A DNA stretch of 53,140 nt. Origin: Rhodothermus sp. (GTDB taxonomy: Bacteria > Bacteroidota > Rhodothermia > Rhodothermales > Rhodothermaceae). Position 1 is the stretch's first letter; every line of letters begins with the position of its first letter. The notes under the pieces are model-generated. The model saw nothing but the letters and a program-made list of their open reading frames with translations, did not search any database and was not told the DNA's origin. Positions 9,790-18,099 of this stretch are shown piece by piece. The stretch lies in assembly GCA_015487635.1 (NCBI GenBank), contig WFPM01000119.1, positions 1 through 53,140 of the forward strand. Reading direction: 5' to 3'. The position numbers were made by a program, and so were the translations under genes.

Positions 9790-12225
9790 ATGCGGGCGCA
9801 ACTGCAGTTGAAAATCGGGGGGATGGCCTGCTCCTTCTGTGTGCAGGGGATTCAGCAGACGTTGCGACGTATCGAGGGCGTCGAGGAGGTGCATGTCAGT
9901 CTGGCCCACGAAGAGGTGCTGGTACGCTACGATCCGGATCGTGTCGCGGAACGACAGATCCGCCGGGCTCTGGAGCAGATGGGCTATACCATTCGGGATC
10001 CGGATCGGCTCCGGGCCTATGAGGAGGCGGAGGAAGAGTTGGCCCGACATCGACGTCGTCTGCTGGGAGCGGCCGGGCTGACGGCCGGTGCCCTGGGGTT
10101 GATGGTGGCCATGTGGAGCGGCTACCGTCCGGCCTGGATGCCCTACGCGATGCTGGGGCTGGCGCTGCTGACGCTGCTGGGGCCCGGCGGCTATATCCTG
10201 CGCATGGCCTATCACTCCGTGCGGCGCGGGATTCTCAATCAGCATGTGCTGCTGGAGCTGGCCGCGTTTGCCGGACTGGGCGGCGGGGTAGCCGGACTCT
10301 TTTCGCCCGTATTCCCGGCCGGAGAGTTTTTCGGCGTGACGGTCTTTGTGACTACCTACCATGTGCTTTCGGGCTGGGCTTCGGCGCTGGTGCGCATCCG
10401 GGCTTCCCGGGCCATTCGGCATCTGCTGGACCTACAGCCGGCAACCGCAACCCGGCTGACTCCGGAGGGGCAAGAGGAGGAGGTACCGGTGAGCCAGATT
10501 CAGGTGGGGGATCGCGTCCGGATCCGCCCCGGCGAGCGCATTCCGGTGGACGGCGTGGTGCGTGAGGGCGAGACGGAGGTAGATGAAAGTCTGGTGACCG
10601 GCGAGTCTATGCCGGTCGTCAAACGGCCGGGCGACAAAGTGGTAGGCGGGGCCATCAATCAGACGGGCAGTGTGGTGGTCGAGGTAACCGCGGTGGGCGC
10701 CGACACGTTTTTGCAGCAGGTGGCCCGGCACATTGAGGAGGCGCGCGCCATGAAGCCGGGCATTTTACAGCTGGTAGATCAGGTGTTGCGTTACTTCGTG
10801 CCCGGAGTCATCGGGATCGCCCTGCTGGCGCTGGTGATCTGGATCCCCGGTGCCTGGCTGCTGACCGGTCAGGCGCAGCCAGCGCGCGGGCTGTTTGCCA
10901 TGCTGGCCGTGCTGGTCATGGGCTATCCCTGTGCGCTGGGGATGGCCACGCCGCTGGCGCTGATTCGCGCGGGGGGCGAAGCCGCACGTCGGGGCATTCT
11001 CTTTCGAGCCGGCGAGGCGTTCCAGGTGCTTTCAGAGGTGCATGTGCTGGCTTTCGACAAGACCGGTACGCTGACCCACGGACGCCCTGAGGTCGTGGCC
11101 ACGTGGTCGCTCGTCGGCGATGACCGGTGGCTGGCCCTGGCCGGAGCCGCCGAGGAAGGATCGGAGCATCCGCTGGGACGGGCCATCGTACGGTTTGCGC
11201 GGCAGCGCATCACGTCCTGGCCACAGGCTACCGATTTTCAGGCGGTGCGTGGAGGAGGGATCGTGGCCACCGTGGAAGGACGCGAGGTGCGCGTGGGGAG
11301 TCTACCGTTCTTGCGTCAGACGCCGGAAGGAGCAGCCCGGCGCTGGGTGGCCACGCAGGAGGCGCAGGGACGCACGGTAGTCGGCGTGGCCGTAAATCAG
11401 CGACTGGTCGGACTGCTGGCTCTGGCCGATCCGATCAAGGAAGACGCGGCGGCCACCCTGGCGGCTTTCCGGCGTCAGGGCTATCGGTTGCTCATGCTGA
11501 CCGGCGATGCCGAAGCCACGGCTCGGGTCGTGGCCCGGCAGGCCGGTATCGACGAAGTCCTGGCCCGGGTCAGCCCTGAGGAAAAGGCGGCACGTATCCG
11601 GGCCCTTCAGCAGGAAGGACTCCGCGTGGCCATGATCGGTGACGGCATTAACGATGCCCCGGCGCTGACGCAGGCCGACGTCGGCATTGCGATGGGGACC
11701 GGCACCGACATTGCCATTGAATCGGCCGACGTCGTGGTCATGGGGCACCGCCTGCAGACCCTGCTGGATGTGTTTCAACTGGGGCAGGAAGCCTATCGTC
11801 GTACCAGACAGAACCTGGCGCTGGCCTTCAGTTTCAACGGGATCGGCGTGCCGTTGGCCGTGACCGGCTGGGTGCAGCCCGTCTGGGCGATGGTTGCCAT
11901 GGTCGCCAGTGTGTCGGCCGTGCTGTTGAACGCATTTGTCCGTCCGCTTGGTCGGCGCCCTGCTGCTATGCCGCCGATCCGGTGGACCTTCGTCGTTCCG
12001 ACCATGCGTTGCCATCACTGTGCGGAAGCCATGCAGCAGGCGCTCCGGCGTCGCTGGCCTGACGTGCAGGTATCGGCCGACCTGGCCACCCACCGGATTA
12101 CCGTGGAGGGCCCGGTATCGCCGGAGGGCGTACAGGAAGTGCTGGCCGAAGTCGGCTTCCAGGGCGAGCCGGTCTTACCCGGGGAGCCCGTGGTAGCGCA
12201 GGAGGCTGTTCATTCCCAAAACTAA
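9790..12225 (+). CDS. P1B-type heavy-metal ATPase with YPC motif and two HMA domains
   Basis: This 811-residue pump has an N-terminal heavy-metal-associated domain (GGMACSFC, Cys14 and Cys17) and an unusual second one at the C-terminus (TMRCHHC, Cys741 and Cys744). ATPase landmarks are all present: TGES 270-273, phosphorylated Asp423 in DKTGT, nucleotide-site His460-Pro461, and GDGINDAP near 617. The membrane metal motif, normally CPC in Cu+ pumps, reads GYPCALG (Tyr379-Pro-Cys381). The seventh-helix Tyr-Asn of CopA reads Phe-Asn, while SVS in helix eight is retained. It is most like CopA and probably exports monovalent copper or silver, but the altered site leaves specificity open. It is the first gene of a co-directional six-gene run. 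Confidence 0.88.
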   Translation: MRAQLQLKIGGMACSFCVQGIQQTLRRIEGVEEVHVSLAHEEVLVRYDPDRVAERQIRRALEQMGYTIRDPDRLRAYEEAEEELARHRRRLLGAAGLTAGALGLMVAMWSGYRPAWMPYAMLGLALLTLLGPGGYILRMAYHSVRRGILNQHVLLELAAFAGLGGGVAGLFSPVFPAGEFFGVTVFVTTYHVLSGWASALVRIRASRAIRHLLDLQPATATRLTPEGQEEEVPVSQIQVGDRVRIRPGERIPVDGVVREGETEVDESLVTGESMPVVKRPGDKVVGGAINQTGSVVVEVTAVGADTFLQQVARHIEEARAMKPGILQLVDQVLRYFVPGVIGIALLALVIWIPGAWLLTGQAQPARGLFAMLAVLVMGYPCALGMATPLALIRAGGEAARRGILFRAGEAFQVLSEVHVLAFDKTGTLTHGRPEVVATWSLVGDDRWLALAGAAEEGSEHPLGRAIVRFARQRITSWPQATDFQAVRGGGIVATVEGREVRVGSLPFLRQTPEGAARRWVATQEAQGRTVVGVAVNQRLVGLLALADPIKEDAAATLAAFRRQGYRLLMLTGDAEATARVVARQAGIDEVLARVSPEEKAARIRALQQEGLRVAMIGDGINDAPALTQADVGIAMGTGTDIAIESADVVVMGHRLQTLLDVFQLGQEAYRRTRQNLALAFSFNGIGVPLAVTGWVQPVWAMVAMVASVSAVLLNAFVRPLGRRPAAMPPIRWTFVVPTMRCHHCAEAMQQALRRRWPDVQVSADLATHRITVEGPVSPEGVQEVLAEVGFQGEPVLPGEPVVAQEAVHSQN

Positions 12226-12242
12226 ACGACCGGGATACTGCC

Positions 12243-12638
12243 ATGCAGCGTGCTGTTTCCTGGCGGGAGCGATTGATCGGGGTGCTGGCGTTGTTTACAT
12301 CGGGGGGAACGCTGATCTGCTGTGCGTTGCCCGCGGCGATAGCGGCGCTGGCCGGAGGGGCGGCCGTAGCCTCGCTGGTCGCGACGTTCCCCTGGCTGGT
12401 TCCACTTTCGCAGCAGAAAGACTGGATTTTTCTGGGCGCAGGCGGTCTTTTGTTACTGAACGGTCTCCTGGTGGTTCGTCCGCAGAGCCAGCTGGTCTGT
12501 CGAATTGCCGGCGGCACGGCCTGCCAGGTGGCCGGGCGCTTTACGCGCGTGACGTTCTGGGTAGCGCTGGGGATCTACAGTATTGGTGCCTTTTTTGCCT
12601 ATGCATTGACACCCCTGCTTCGCTGGCTGGAAAGCTAA
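12243..12638 (+). CDS. small MerT-like membrane protein with Cys-Cys pair
   Basis: This is a 131-residue protein with three or four hydrophobic segments (about 11-50, 61-79 and 102-127). The first contains GGTLICCALP with adjacent Cys26-Cys27, the arrangement used by MerT for relaying metal across the inner membrane. Two more cysteines (86, 94) sit in the loop before the last helix. It lies 17 bases after the ATPase gene. MerT proteins take metal from a periplasmic HMA partner, and two such proteins are encoded downstream. Sequence similarity to MerT beyond the motif is weak, so the name describes architecture, not proven function. Confidence 0.6.
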   Translation: MQRAVSWRERLIGVLALFTSGGTLICCALPAAIAALAGGAAVASLVATFPWLVPLSQQKDWIFLGAGGLLLLNGLLVVRPQSQLVCRIAGGTACQVAGRFTRVTFWVALGIYSIGAFFAYALTPLLRWLES

Positions 12639-12652
12639 AATCGACCGAAACC

Positions 12653-13399
12653 ATGCAACAAGCCAGGTGGATGATCGGCGGACTGCTGGGCCTTGTGCTG
12701 ATGGTGCCCGTTGGTCTGGAGGCGCAGGCCCAGGGGCTTCCTTCCTTTCGCCATGAGCCCATTTTCGGATTGGGACCCCGCACAATCTGGCAGGGCGGCT
12801 GGGGCATCGAAGTCGGGGTGGATCGGGACCGGACGGTACGGGAAGACCGATGGGCGCTGGAGTATGAAGCGCTTTACGGGCTGACGGTCAACTGGGCCAC
12901 CACCTTCGTGTTTCACCAACCCCTGGATGGGACGCCAGTTGAGTTTTCTGTGCGCAGCAAGTACCGGTTCTTTCGCAAAGATGTTTATGGCGGTGTCTAC
13001 CACACCGCCGTGCTGGGGGGTGTGGTGCTGGCAGAAGGAGGAACGACGCCGCGAGCAGTGTTGCTGGGGCTTTCAGGAGCCTACGAAGGCCGACGGTGGT
13101 TGCTGTTCCTGACCGGGCGCCAGCGACTGGGCCACCGGCCGGTGGCACGTTACGACGTGGCGCTGGGACTGCGGCCGATTTTAACCGGTTATTACCAGCC
13201 AGACCTGGTCGTTATGGCTGAGGTGAACGGCCAGTTGTTCCGGGATCCCTTCGATCATCGCGTGCTGGGGGCCGTCGGGTTCTGGCTGACCTATCGAAAC
13301 TGGGCCTTCAAGCCCGGTCTTCAGTGGCCGCTGTATCGCCGTCGAAGTGGGGAGCCGCTTCGATATCGATGGGTTGGATCGGTAGAAGTTCATTTCTGA
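12653..13399 (+). CDS. exported beta-barrel-like protein in metal operon
   Basis: This 248-residue protein has a signal peptide (cleavage probably after about residue 26, EAQAQG). The rest alternates polar and aromatic residues in amphipathic strands and ends in VGSVEVHF, a terminal-phenylalanine strand typical of outer-membrane barrels. It looks like the small 'transporter' barrels found beside metal-efflux genes, but I cannot name a family with confidence. It lies 14 bases after the MerT-like gene. A role in moving or sensing metal at the outer membrane is inferred from context only. Confidence 0.6.
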   Translation: MQQARWMIGGLLGLVLMVPVGLEAQAQGLPSFRHEPIFGLGPRTIWQGGWGIEVGVDRDRTVREDRWALEYEALYGLTVNWATTFVFHQPLDGTPVEFSVRSKYRFFRKDVYGGVYHTAVLGGVVLAEGGTTPRAVLLGLSGAYEGRRWLLFLTGRQRLGHRPVARYDVALGLRPILTGYYQPDLVVMAEVNGQLFRDPFDHRVLGAVGFWLTYRNWAFKPGLQWPLYRRRSGEPLRYRWVGSVEVHF

Positions 13400-13419
13400 A
13401 CAACCAGACGAGCAGAACG

Positions 13420-13782
13420 ATGCGACAGGGTATGCGAGCCGTCCTGAGTATTCTGATCCTGTGGGCGGGCCTGGGTTTCTTGACGGCCCAGGGACAATCC
13501 CGGGTGCCCGCGCCGGACGCTATCCTCTACGTGAAAGGACTGGCTTGTCCCTATTGCGCCTATGGGCTGGAAAAGAAACTGAAGAAGCTGCCATTTGTGC
13601 AGGAGGTCGAGGTGCAGATGGACGAAGGTCGGGTACTGGTGGCGTTTCGGGAGGGGCAACGTCCCGAACCGGAGACGTTTGCGGAGCAGGTAGCCGAAGT
13701 GGTCAAAGCGGCGGGCTTTACCCTGGAAAAAGTAGCGTATCCTGCCGGACAGCATAGCAAGCGCAGAAAGGATGGATCATGA
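13420..13782 (+). CDS. exported HMA-domain metal-binding protein 1
   Basis: This is a 120-residue protein with a signal peptide (residues 1-25) and one ferredoxin-like HMA domain. The metal motif is GLACPYC (Cys43, Cys46). The fold is about the size of MerP or CopZ, but secreted, so it would bind soft metal in the periplasm. ATG 13420 is preferred over an in-frame ATG at 13324, because it directly precedes the signal peptide and avoids overlapping the barrel gene. It has a close paralogue next door with its cysteines at identical positions. Confidence 0.8.
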   Translation: MRQGMRAVLSILILWAGLGFLTAQGQSRVPAPDAILYVKGLACPYCAYGLEKKLKKLPFVQEVEVQMDEGRVLVAFREGQRPEPETFAEQVAEVVKAAGFTLEKVAYPAGQHSKRRKDGS

Positions 13783-13843
13783 AGGGAGGGCACGCGTACG
13801 CTGAAAAGGTTGCTTTTCTTCATCACCCATTCCCGGAGGAGCC

Positions 13844-14176
13844 ATGATGGTACGCATGTTTTTGCTGGTGGCCTTATTGATGGGGCTGGGAGGCGTCGCC
13901 TATGCACAGGAGACGGCGGCCCCGGATACCACGCAGGCCGACGCGGTTGTTTACATGAAGGGGCTTTCCTGTGAGAAGTGCGCCGAAAGCGTCTCCATCG
14001 AATTGAAGCGCGTGGAAGGCGTGGCCGAGGTCAAGGTGTTCCTGGAGACCCCGCAGCGCGCTTTGTTGACGCTCAAGGAAGGGGCTGAAGTGACCGAGGA
14101 GGCGCTCCGCAAAGCCGTAGAGCGGGCCGGTTTTCAGGTAGAGCGCGTTGCGTTTCGGCCACAGAAATCTTCATAG
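13844..14176 (+). CDS. exported HMA-domain metal-binding protein 2
   Basis: This is a 110-residue protein with signal peptide MMVRMFLLVALLMGLGGVAYA and one HMA domain. The motif GLSCEKC places Cys43 and Cys46 at the same positions as in the preceding paralogue. The sequence between differs greatly, suggesting an old duplication and perhaps different partners, for example the MerT-like protein and the barrel. CCCGGAGGAG (about 13832-13841) is a strong ribosome-binding site for its ATG. The stop is two bases before the start of the MerR regulator gene. Confidence 0.82.
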   Translation: MMVRMFLLVALLMGLGGVAYAQETAAPDTTQADAVVYMKGLSCEKCAESVSIELKRVEGVAEVKVFLETPQRALLTLKEGAEVTEEALRKAVERAGFQVERVAFRPQKSS

Positions 14177-14178
14177 GT

Positions 14179-14646
14179 GTGCGGCAGGGACTGACGCGGA
14201 GCGAGCTGGCCCGTCGGGCGGGCGTTCGTCCTTCTACGGTTCGCTACTATGAGCAGCTGGGACTGCTTCCCGCACCGGCGCGGACGGCGGGGGGCTATCG
14301 CGTCTACACAGAGGACGATGTCGCCCGCCTGCGCTTTATCCGGCGGGCACAGGCGCTGGGTTTTTCGCTGCGTACCATTCGCGAGCTGCTCCAACTGGAG
14401 GCATCCGGAGGGCAAACCGCCGAGGTGGTACGTGCGCAGGCGTTGCGGCATCTGCAGGAAGTGCGCCGGCGCCTTCAGGATCTGCAGCGCCTCGAAGCGG
14501 TGCTGGCCCGGTTGGTAGCGGCCTGCTCGGCGCGTCGCGGGAGAGGCTGTCCGATTCTACAGGCGCTGCAGGGTACCGACCCGCTTCCCTACGTCTCGGA
14601 TGTTTCTGACGCGGATGTTTCTGCTCCGGGTACGGCGCTGAGGTAG
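14179..14646 (+). CDS. MerR-family metal-sensing activator, CueR-like
   Basis: This 155-residue protein has the MerR helix-turn-helix and wing (residues 5-75, VRPSTVRYYEQLGLLP and GGYRVYTEDDVARLRFI) and a long dimerisation helix. The metal loop has Cys116 and Cys124 with seven residues between, followed by PIL, as in CueR and ZntR. The position equal to CueR Ser77 (Cys in Zn and Hg sensors) is Thr80/Ala81, not Cys, which favours sensing a +1 ion such as Cu+ or Ag+. Start is GTG 14179, two bases after the HMA gene. The 3' end overlaps the convergent SulP gene by 58 bases. It probably controls the operon that it terminates. Confidence 0.85.
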   Translation: MRQGLTRSELARRAGVRPSTVRYYEQLGLLPAPARTAGGYRVYTEDDVARLRFIRRAQALGFSLRTIRELLQLEASGGQTAEVVRAQALRHLQEVRRRLQDLQRLEAVLARLVAACSARRGRGCPILQALQGTDPLPYVSDVSDADVSAPGTALR

Positions 14647-16340
14647 GCCGCGGCCTGGCCCCATTGCTTCAGAATGTGCAGCACGGCCCGGTGGGGGCTG
14701 AGGAAGAAGTGGTCCGGGCCGAGTTGATCGACCAGTCCGGCGCGGCGCATCGTTTCCATGACCGGCTCCTTGACGCCTGCAAAATAGAGGGCCACGCCCC
14801 GATCGGCCAGCGTTTCGGCCACCTGCAGGAGCGTAGCCGCCGCCGTGGTGTCGAGGTCATTGATCGAAGAGGCATCGATGATCACGGCGCGGATGGACGG
14901 GTCGTCACGCGTACGGTCCAGCAGCAGATCCTGCAGGAAGTCGGCGTTGGCAAACGAGAACGAGGCATCCACGCGCAGTAGGAGCAGCCCGGGGATGGGC
15001 CGCGCTTCGGGGTGGTGGCGTCGATCCCGGAAGGAACGGGTGCCCGGCAGGTGTCCCAGCTCGGCCACGTTGGGCCGGCTGATCCGGTACATGATGGCCA
15101 CGATGGAGGCGATGATGCCGCTGAGCACGCCTTCCTGCACGCCCACCAGCAACGTGATGGTGAACGTCAGCAGTGCCACGGCGCCGTCGGTACGCTTGAT
15201 GCGCCAGAGCTGGCGCAGGCCGCGCAGATCGAGCAGCCCCAGCGCCGCCACGATGATAATGGCCGCCAGTACAGTTACCGGCAGGTAGTGGAACAGCGGC
15301 GTAAGCACCAGCAGTGTGAGGCCCACGACGGCGGCGGCCACTACATTGCTCATGGGCGTGCAGGCGCCGGCGCGGGCGTTGACGGCCGTGCGCGAAAAGC
15401 TTCCGGAGACGGGCAGGCTCTGGAAGAAGCTCCCCGCCAGGTTGGCCGCTCCGATTGCCAGGAGCTCCCGGTTGGGGCGCACGCTGTAGCGATAGCGGGC
15501 CGCGAAGACCTTGCCCAGCGTAATCACGTTCATGAATTGCACAAGGGCCAGCGTGACGGCCGTGGGCAACAGTGTGCGCACCGTGGCTAGCTCAACTTCC
15601 GGCAGCACGAAGGACGGAAGGCCATGCGGAATAACGCCCACGATGGCTACGCCCAGTCGGTCCAGCCGCAGCAGCCAGACCAGCAGCGTGCCGAGCGCGA
15701 CCACCACCAGTGCTGAGGGCAGCCGCGGCGTAAAGCGCTGCAGGCCCACAAGCAAGAGCAGCGTACCGGTACCCAGCGCCAGCGTGGGCAGATGCACGGC
15801 CGAGAGGTGCGTGAGCGTCAGCCAGACACGCACCGGCAGCGATGCGTGCGAAGGCAGCGAAAGCCCCAGTAGACTGTCTACCTGACTGAAGGCAATGATG
15901 AGCGCGGCTGCCGAGGCGAAACCGGTCAGCACCGGACGCGACAGCAGGTTGACCAGAAAGCCCAGGCGCGCCAGCCCCATGGCAAGCTGCAACACGCCGA
16001 CCAGCGCCGTCAACAACAGGGCCAGCGCCACATATCGGGACGAACCCGGCTCGGCCAACGGGGTCAGTCCAGCCGCCACGATGAGCATATCGATAGCAAT
16101 GACCCCGGCCGCCAGATGCCGTGAAGTGCCCAGCAGGGCGTACACCACCAACGGAATCAACGAAGCATAGAGCCCGTAGACCGGCGGCATGCCGGCCAGC
16201 AGCGCATAGGCCATACTCTGTGGCACCAGCATAACGCCCACCGTCAGCCCGGCCACCAGATCACCCCGAAGTTGCCCGAGCCTGTAGGTCGTCAGCCAGC
16301 CCAGTGCCGGAAAGAGCCGCCGCAACACGCGCGTGTGCAT
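14589..16340 (-). CDS. SulP-family anion permease with STAS domain
   Basis: This is a 583-residue transporter. The N-terminal SulP signature (VAGLTVGVMLVPQSMAYALL and PPVYGLYASLIP) is followed by about 10-12 membrane helices, and a cytoplasmic STAS domain occupies roughly residues 445-570 (VIIDASSINDLDTTAAATLL). Family members move sulfate, bicarbonate or other anions. ATG 16340 is chosen because an upstream ATG (16382) would add 14 unconserved residues. Located in a sulfur gene cluster, it could export sulfate made by sulfite oxidation or import it; the sequence does not say which. Confidence 0.88.
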   Translation of the reverse strand: MHTRVLRRLFPALGWLTTYRLGQLRGDLVAGLTVGVMLVPQSMAYALLAGMPPVYGLYASLIPLVVYALLGTSRHLAAGVIAIDMLIVAAGLTPLAEPGSSRYVALALLLTALVGVLQLAMGLARLGFLVNLLSRPVLTGFASAAALIIAFSQVDSLLGLSLPSHASLPVRVWLTLTHLSAVHLPTLALGTGTLLLLVGLQRFTPRLPSALVVVALGTLLVWLLRLDRLGVAIVGVIPHGLPSFVLPEVELATVRTLLPTAVTLALVQFMNVITLGKVFAARYRYSVRPNRELLAIGAANLAGSFFQSLPVSGSFSRTAVNARAGACTPMSNVVAAAVVGLTLLVLTPLFHYLPVTVLAAIIIVAALGLLDLRGLRQLWRIKRTDGAVALLTFTITLLVGVQEGVLSGIIASIVAIMYRISRPNVAELGHLPGTRSFRDRRHHPEARPIPGLLLLRVDASFSFANADFLQDLLLDRTRDDPSIRAVIIDASSINDLDTTAAATLLQVAETLADRGVALYFAGVKEPVMETMRRAGLVDQLGPDHFFLSPHRAVLHILKQWGQAAAYLSAVPGAETSASETSET

Positions 16341-16517
16341 GGACTTCAGAACAACAGGTGAACGCAGCCCGTAATAAATCAAAATACTTAACCGATGCGG
16401 GAATTACCAGCCGCCAGCTGCAGGCCAGTAGCGCGAGATTACGCAAGCAGATCCCCGGCGACGTCCGGATCCAGGCCGCCCCCGGGAAGTTCCACTCCGA
16501 AAAGAAGTGTTGCCGAG

Positions 16518-16811
16518 ATGCTGGTGCTCTATCGACGACGCGAAGATCCGGAGGCCGACGAAGTGGCCGAGCGGCTCCGCGAGCTGGTGCTGGCGCATCG
16601 GGTGGTGCCGGTGGATGAGACCGAGCACCTTCCGGATGGTTCGAAGCCGGCCACCTGGCCGGTACTGGCCGAAAGCAACGGGGCGCGCTACGAGGGTGCC
16701 GAGGCGATTCGGGCCTTTCTGGATGTACTGGCCTACGAGGTGACGCTTAACCGGCAGTTTCAGTCCGACGCCTGCTACCTGGATCCCGACGATCCGACCC
16801 ACTGTCTCTAA
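16518..16811 (+). CDS. small glutaredoxin-like hypothetical protein
   Basis: This 97-residue protein begins MLVLYRRRED and has a beta-alpha-beta start resembling glutaredoxin-like proteins, but the CxxC is absent. A middle motif, KPATWPVLAESNGARYEGAE, fits the cis-Pro and strand 3 of that fold. It ends with two cysteines (DACYLDPDDPTHCL). Function is unknown. Its last seven bases lie inside the left copy of the 49-bp repeat, and its TAA stop overlaps the ghost of a methyltransferase stop codon on the other strand. Confidence 0.6.
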   Translation: MLVLYRRREDPEADEVAERLRELVLAHRVVPVDETEHLPDGSKPATWPVLAESNGARYEGAEAIRAFLDVLAYEVTLNRQFQSDACYLDPDDPTHCL

Positions 16812-16853
16812 CCCCGTCGTTCCCAGACCAGGCGTACGGTGGCGGCGGGGCCG
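16805..16853 (+). repeat. left copy of 49-bp direct repeat
   Basis: This matches 18051-18099 with one mismatch (T/C at the thirty-first base), and similarity stops abruptly on both sides. The right copy is the 3' end of the methyltransferase gene, so this copy is a detached fragment of that gene. Confidence 0.92.
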
Positions 16854-16884
16854 CAGAGATTACTACCAACCAGATCAGCGTCTT

Positions 16885-17148
16885 ATGGCTACAGAAAAAT
16901 TGACAATTCGGCTGGATCGCGAACTGGTGGCTCGGGCACGCCGGATTGCACGGGAATGGGGCATTCCGCTTTCCCGACTGATTGCCGAACTGCTTCAGCA
17001 ATTACCTGAAACGCCGAAGCAACAAACCGCAACTGTGGACTGGAAGCAGTCGTTGCCCCCGCGTACGCGCCGTCTGGTCGGTCTCGCTGCAGGCGCCGAA
17101 ATCGACGAAACGACCTATCGCCAGTATCTGGAGGCCAAGCATAGCTGA
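16885..17148 (+). CDS. ribbon-helix-helix-like antitoxin (DUF6364-type)
   Basis: This is an 87-residue protein. The N-terminus KLTIRLDRELVARARRIA followed by GIPLSRLIAELLQ matches a ribbon-helix-helix DNA-binding fold of the DUF6364 type (residues 5-40). The C-terminal tail would occupy the toxin. Its stop and the toxin start share one base (TGATG), so the pair is translationally coupled. It would neutralise the PIN toxin and repress its own promoter. Confidence 0.8.
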   Translation: MATEKLTIRLDRELVARARRIAREWGIPLSRLIAELLQQLPETPKQQTATVDWKQSLPPRTRRLVGLAAGAEIDETTYRQYLEAKHS

Positions 17149-17564
17149 TGGTGCAGGTCTTTCTGGACACCAATGTGATCCTTGACGTGTTGCTGGAGCG
17201 TGCACCACACGTGCAGGCAGCCGCACAAATTCTTGCTGAAATAGAAGGCGGTCGCTTCATCGGTATTTGCAGTGCTACCACTTTTACAACCGTTTACTAC
17301 GTACTGCACCGCGCCCGTAACGATCGAGTCGCACGTGAAGGTGTACGCATGCTTTTGGAGTTCTGTCGAGTAGCACCTGTTACCCAGGAGGTGATTCAGT
17401 CCGCCCTCATGCTATCGTTTCCGGATTTTGAGGATGCCGTACAGCATGAAGCGGCGCGATTGGCCGGTGCCGAGGTAATCGTAACACGGAATGTAAAAGA
17501 TTTCGCGAAAGCGCAGCTGCCTGTTTATTCTCCAGAGGTATTTCTGGTGCGTTATGTGCACTAA
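17148..17564 (+). CDS. PIN-domain ribonuclease toxin (VapC-like)
   Basis: This 138-residue PIN domain starts VQVFLDTNVILDVLLER, with the first metal-binding Asp at residue 7. Later acidic residues lie in SFPDFEDAVQ (about 90-97), and RNVKDF near 117-122 carries the last conserved Asp. PIN toxins are Mg-dependent endoribonucleases that usually cut tRNA or rRNA. It is coupled to the antitoxin gene just upstream. The DFEDAVQ and TRNVKDF pattern is typical of the COG1569/COG4113-like groups. Its codon use looks more AT-rich than the neighbouring core genes. Confidence 0.85.
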   Translation: MVQVFLDTNVILDVLLERAPHVQAAAQILAEIEGGRFIGICSATTFTTVYYVLHRARNDRVAREGVRMLLEFCRVAPVTQEVIQSALMLSFPDFEDAVQHEAARLAGAEVIVTRNVKDFAKAQLPVYSPEVFLVRYVH

Positions 17565-17652
17565 ATTAAGTCTGCTTAGATTTACACAAGCAATGACGTC
17601 TTTTGTATAGCGAAGCCAGCGCCGCGCTTCTCGGAGGCGAAATTGTAAATGG

Positions 17653-17985
17653 CTATGTGCGCTCATAGATGACCCGGCCTTCCTGAACGGCCTGACCGAC
17701 TACGTGCCAGAAACAGCCTTTCAAGCGGGCCACTTCTTCTGGCGTGGCGACAAAAATATCTTTGGCCACAGGCAGATCTGAAAGTACCCGCCGCATGGCA
17801 ATAGCCGTTTCCCGCTTATGCTCCACCTTGTCGAGTACGACAAGCAGATCCAGATCGCTTGCTTCGTCGGCCTGGCGCCGGGCATGCGAACCGAACAGTA
17901 CGATTCGAACCGGATTGAAATGCTGCTCCAGGCGACGTACGATTTCGTCGAGATAGGCGCGCGCCGGGGATGTCTGGACATCCAT
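17653..17985 (-). CDS. MNT-type minimal nucleotidyltransferase (solitary)
   Basis: This is a 110-residue domain with the nucleotidyltransferase signature GSHARRQADEASDLD (Gly32-Ser33, Asp44, Asp46). MNT proteins often act as antitoxins that AMPylate a HEPN toxin, but no HEPN gene is adjacent within the cassette. ATG 17985 is chosen; the frame is open further upstream, but that stretch runs through the 49-bp repeat and into methyltransferase DNA and is not real coding sequence. It may have lost its partner or act on the HEPN protein encoded at 18977-19381. Confidence 0.75.
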   Translation of the reverse strand: MDVQTSPARAYLDEIVRRLEQHFNPVRIVLFGSHARRQADEASDLDLLVVLDKVEHKRETAIAMRRVLSDLPVAKDIFVATPEEVARLKGCFWHVVGQAVQEGRVIYERT

Positions 17986-18050
17986 TCGTTCTGTTGCCGT
18001 GTTTTCAGACGGAATAAAAGAGTTGGTGCTGATGGTTCGAATGGGACGGA

Positions 18051-18099
18051 TCTCTAACCCCGTCGTTCCCAGACCAGGCGCACGGTGGCGGCGGGGCCG
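18051..18099 (+). repeat. right copy of 49-bp direct repeat
   Basis: This is the partner of 16805-16853. It covers the last codons and stop of the methyltransferase gene and three bases beyond, so it is probably the original copy. Confidence 0.92.

Larger units (their letters stand above)
16854..18050. mobile_element. putative 1.2-kb inserted toxin-antitoxin/MNT cassette
   Basis: The 1197 bases between the two 49-bp repeats hold an antitoxin-toxin pair and a lone nucleotidyltransferase, and look lower in GC than the flanks. Removing the segment plus one repeat copy rejoins the 97-residue gene and the methyltransferase as tightly convergent neighbours with overlapping stops. No transposase, integrase or terminal inverted repeats are visible, so the mechanism is unknown; a non-autonomous insertion or recombination is inferred. 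Confidence 0.55.

Noticed and set aside
12868-12876. AAGCGCTTT word inside the barrel gene as a further LacI-type site
   Set aside because: It lies mid-gene, lacks flanking symmetry and is explained by common codons.
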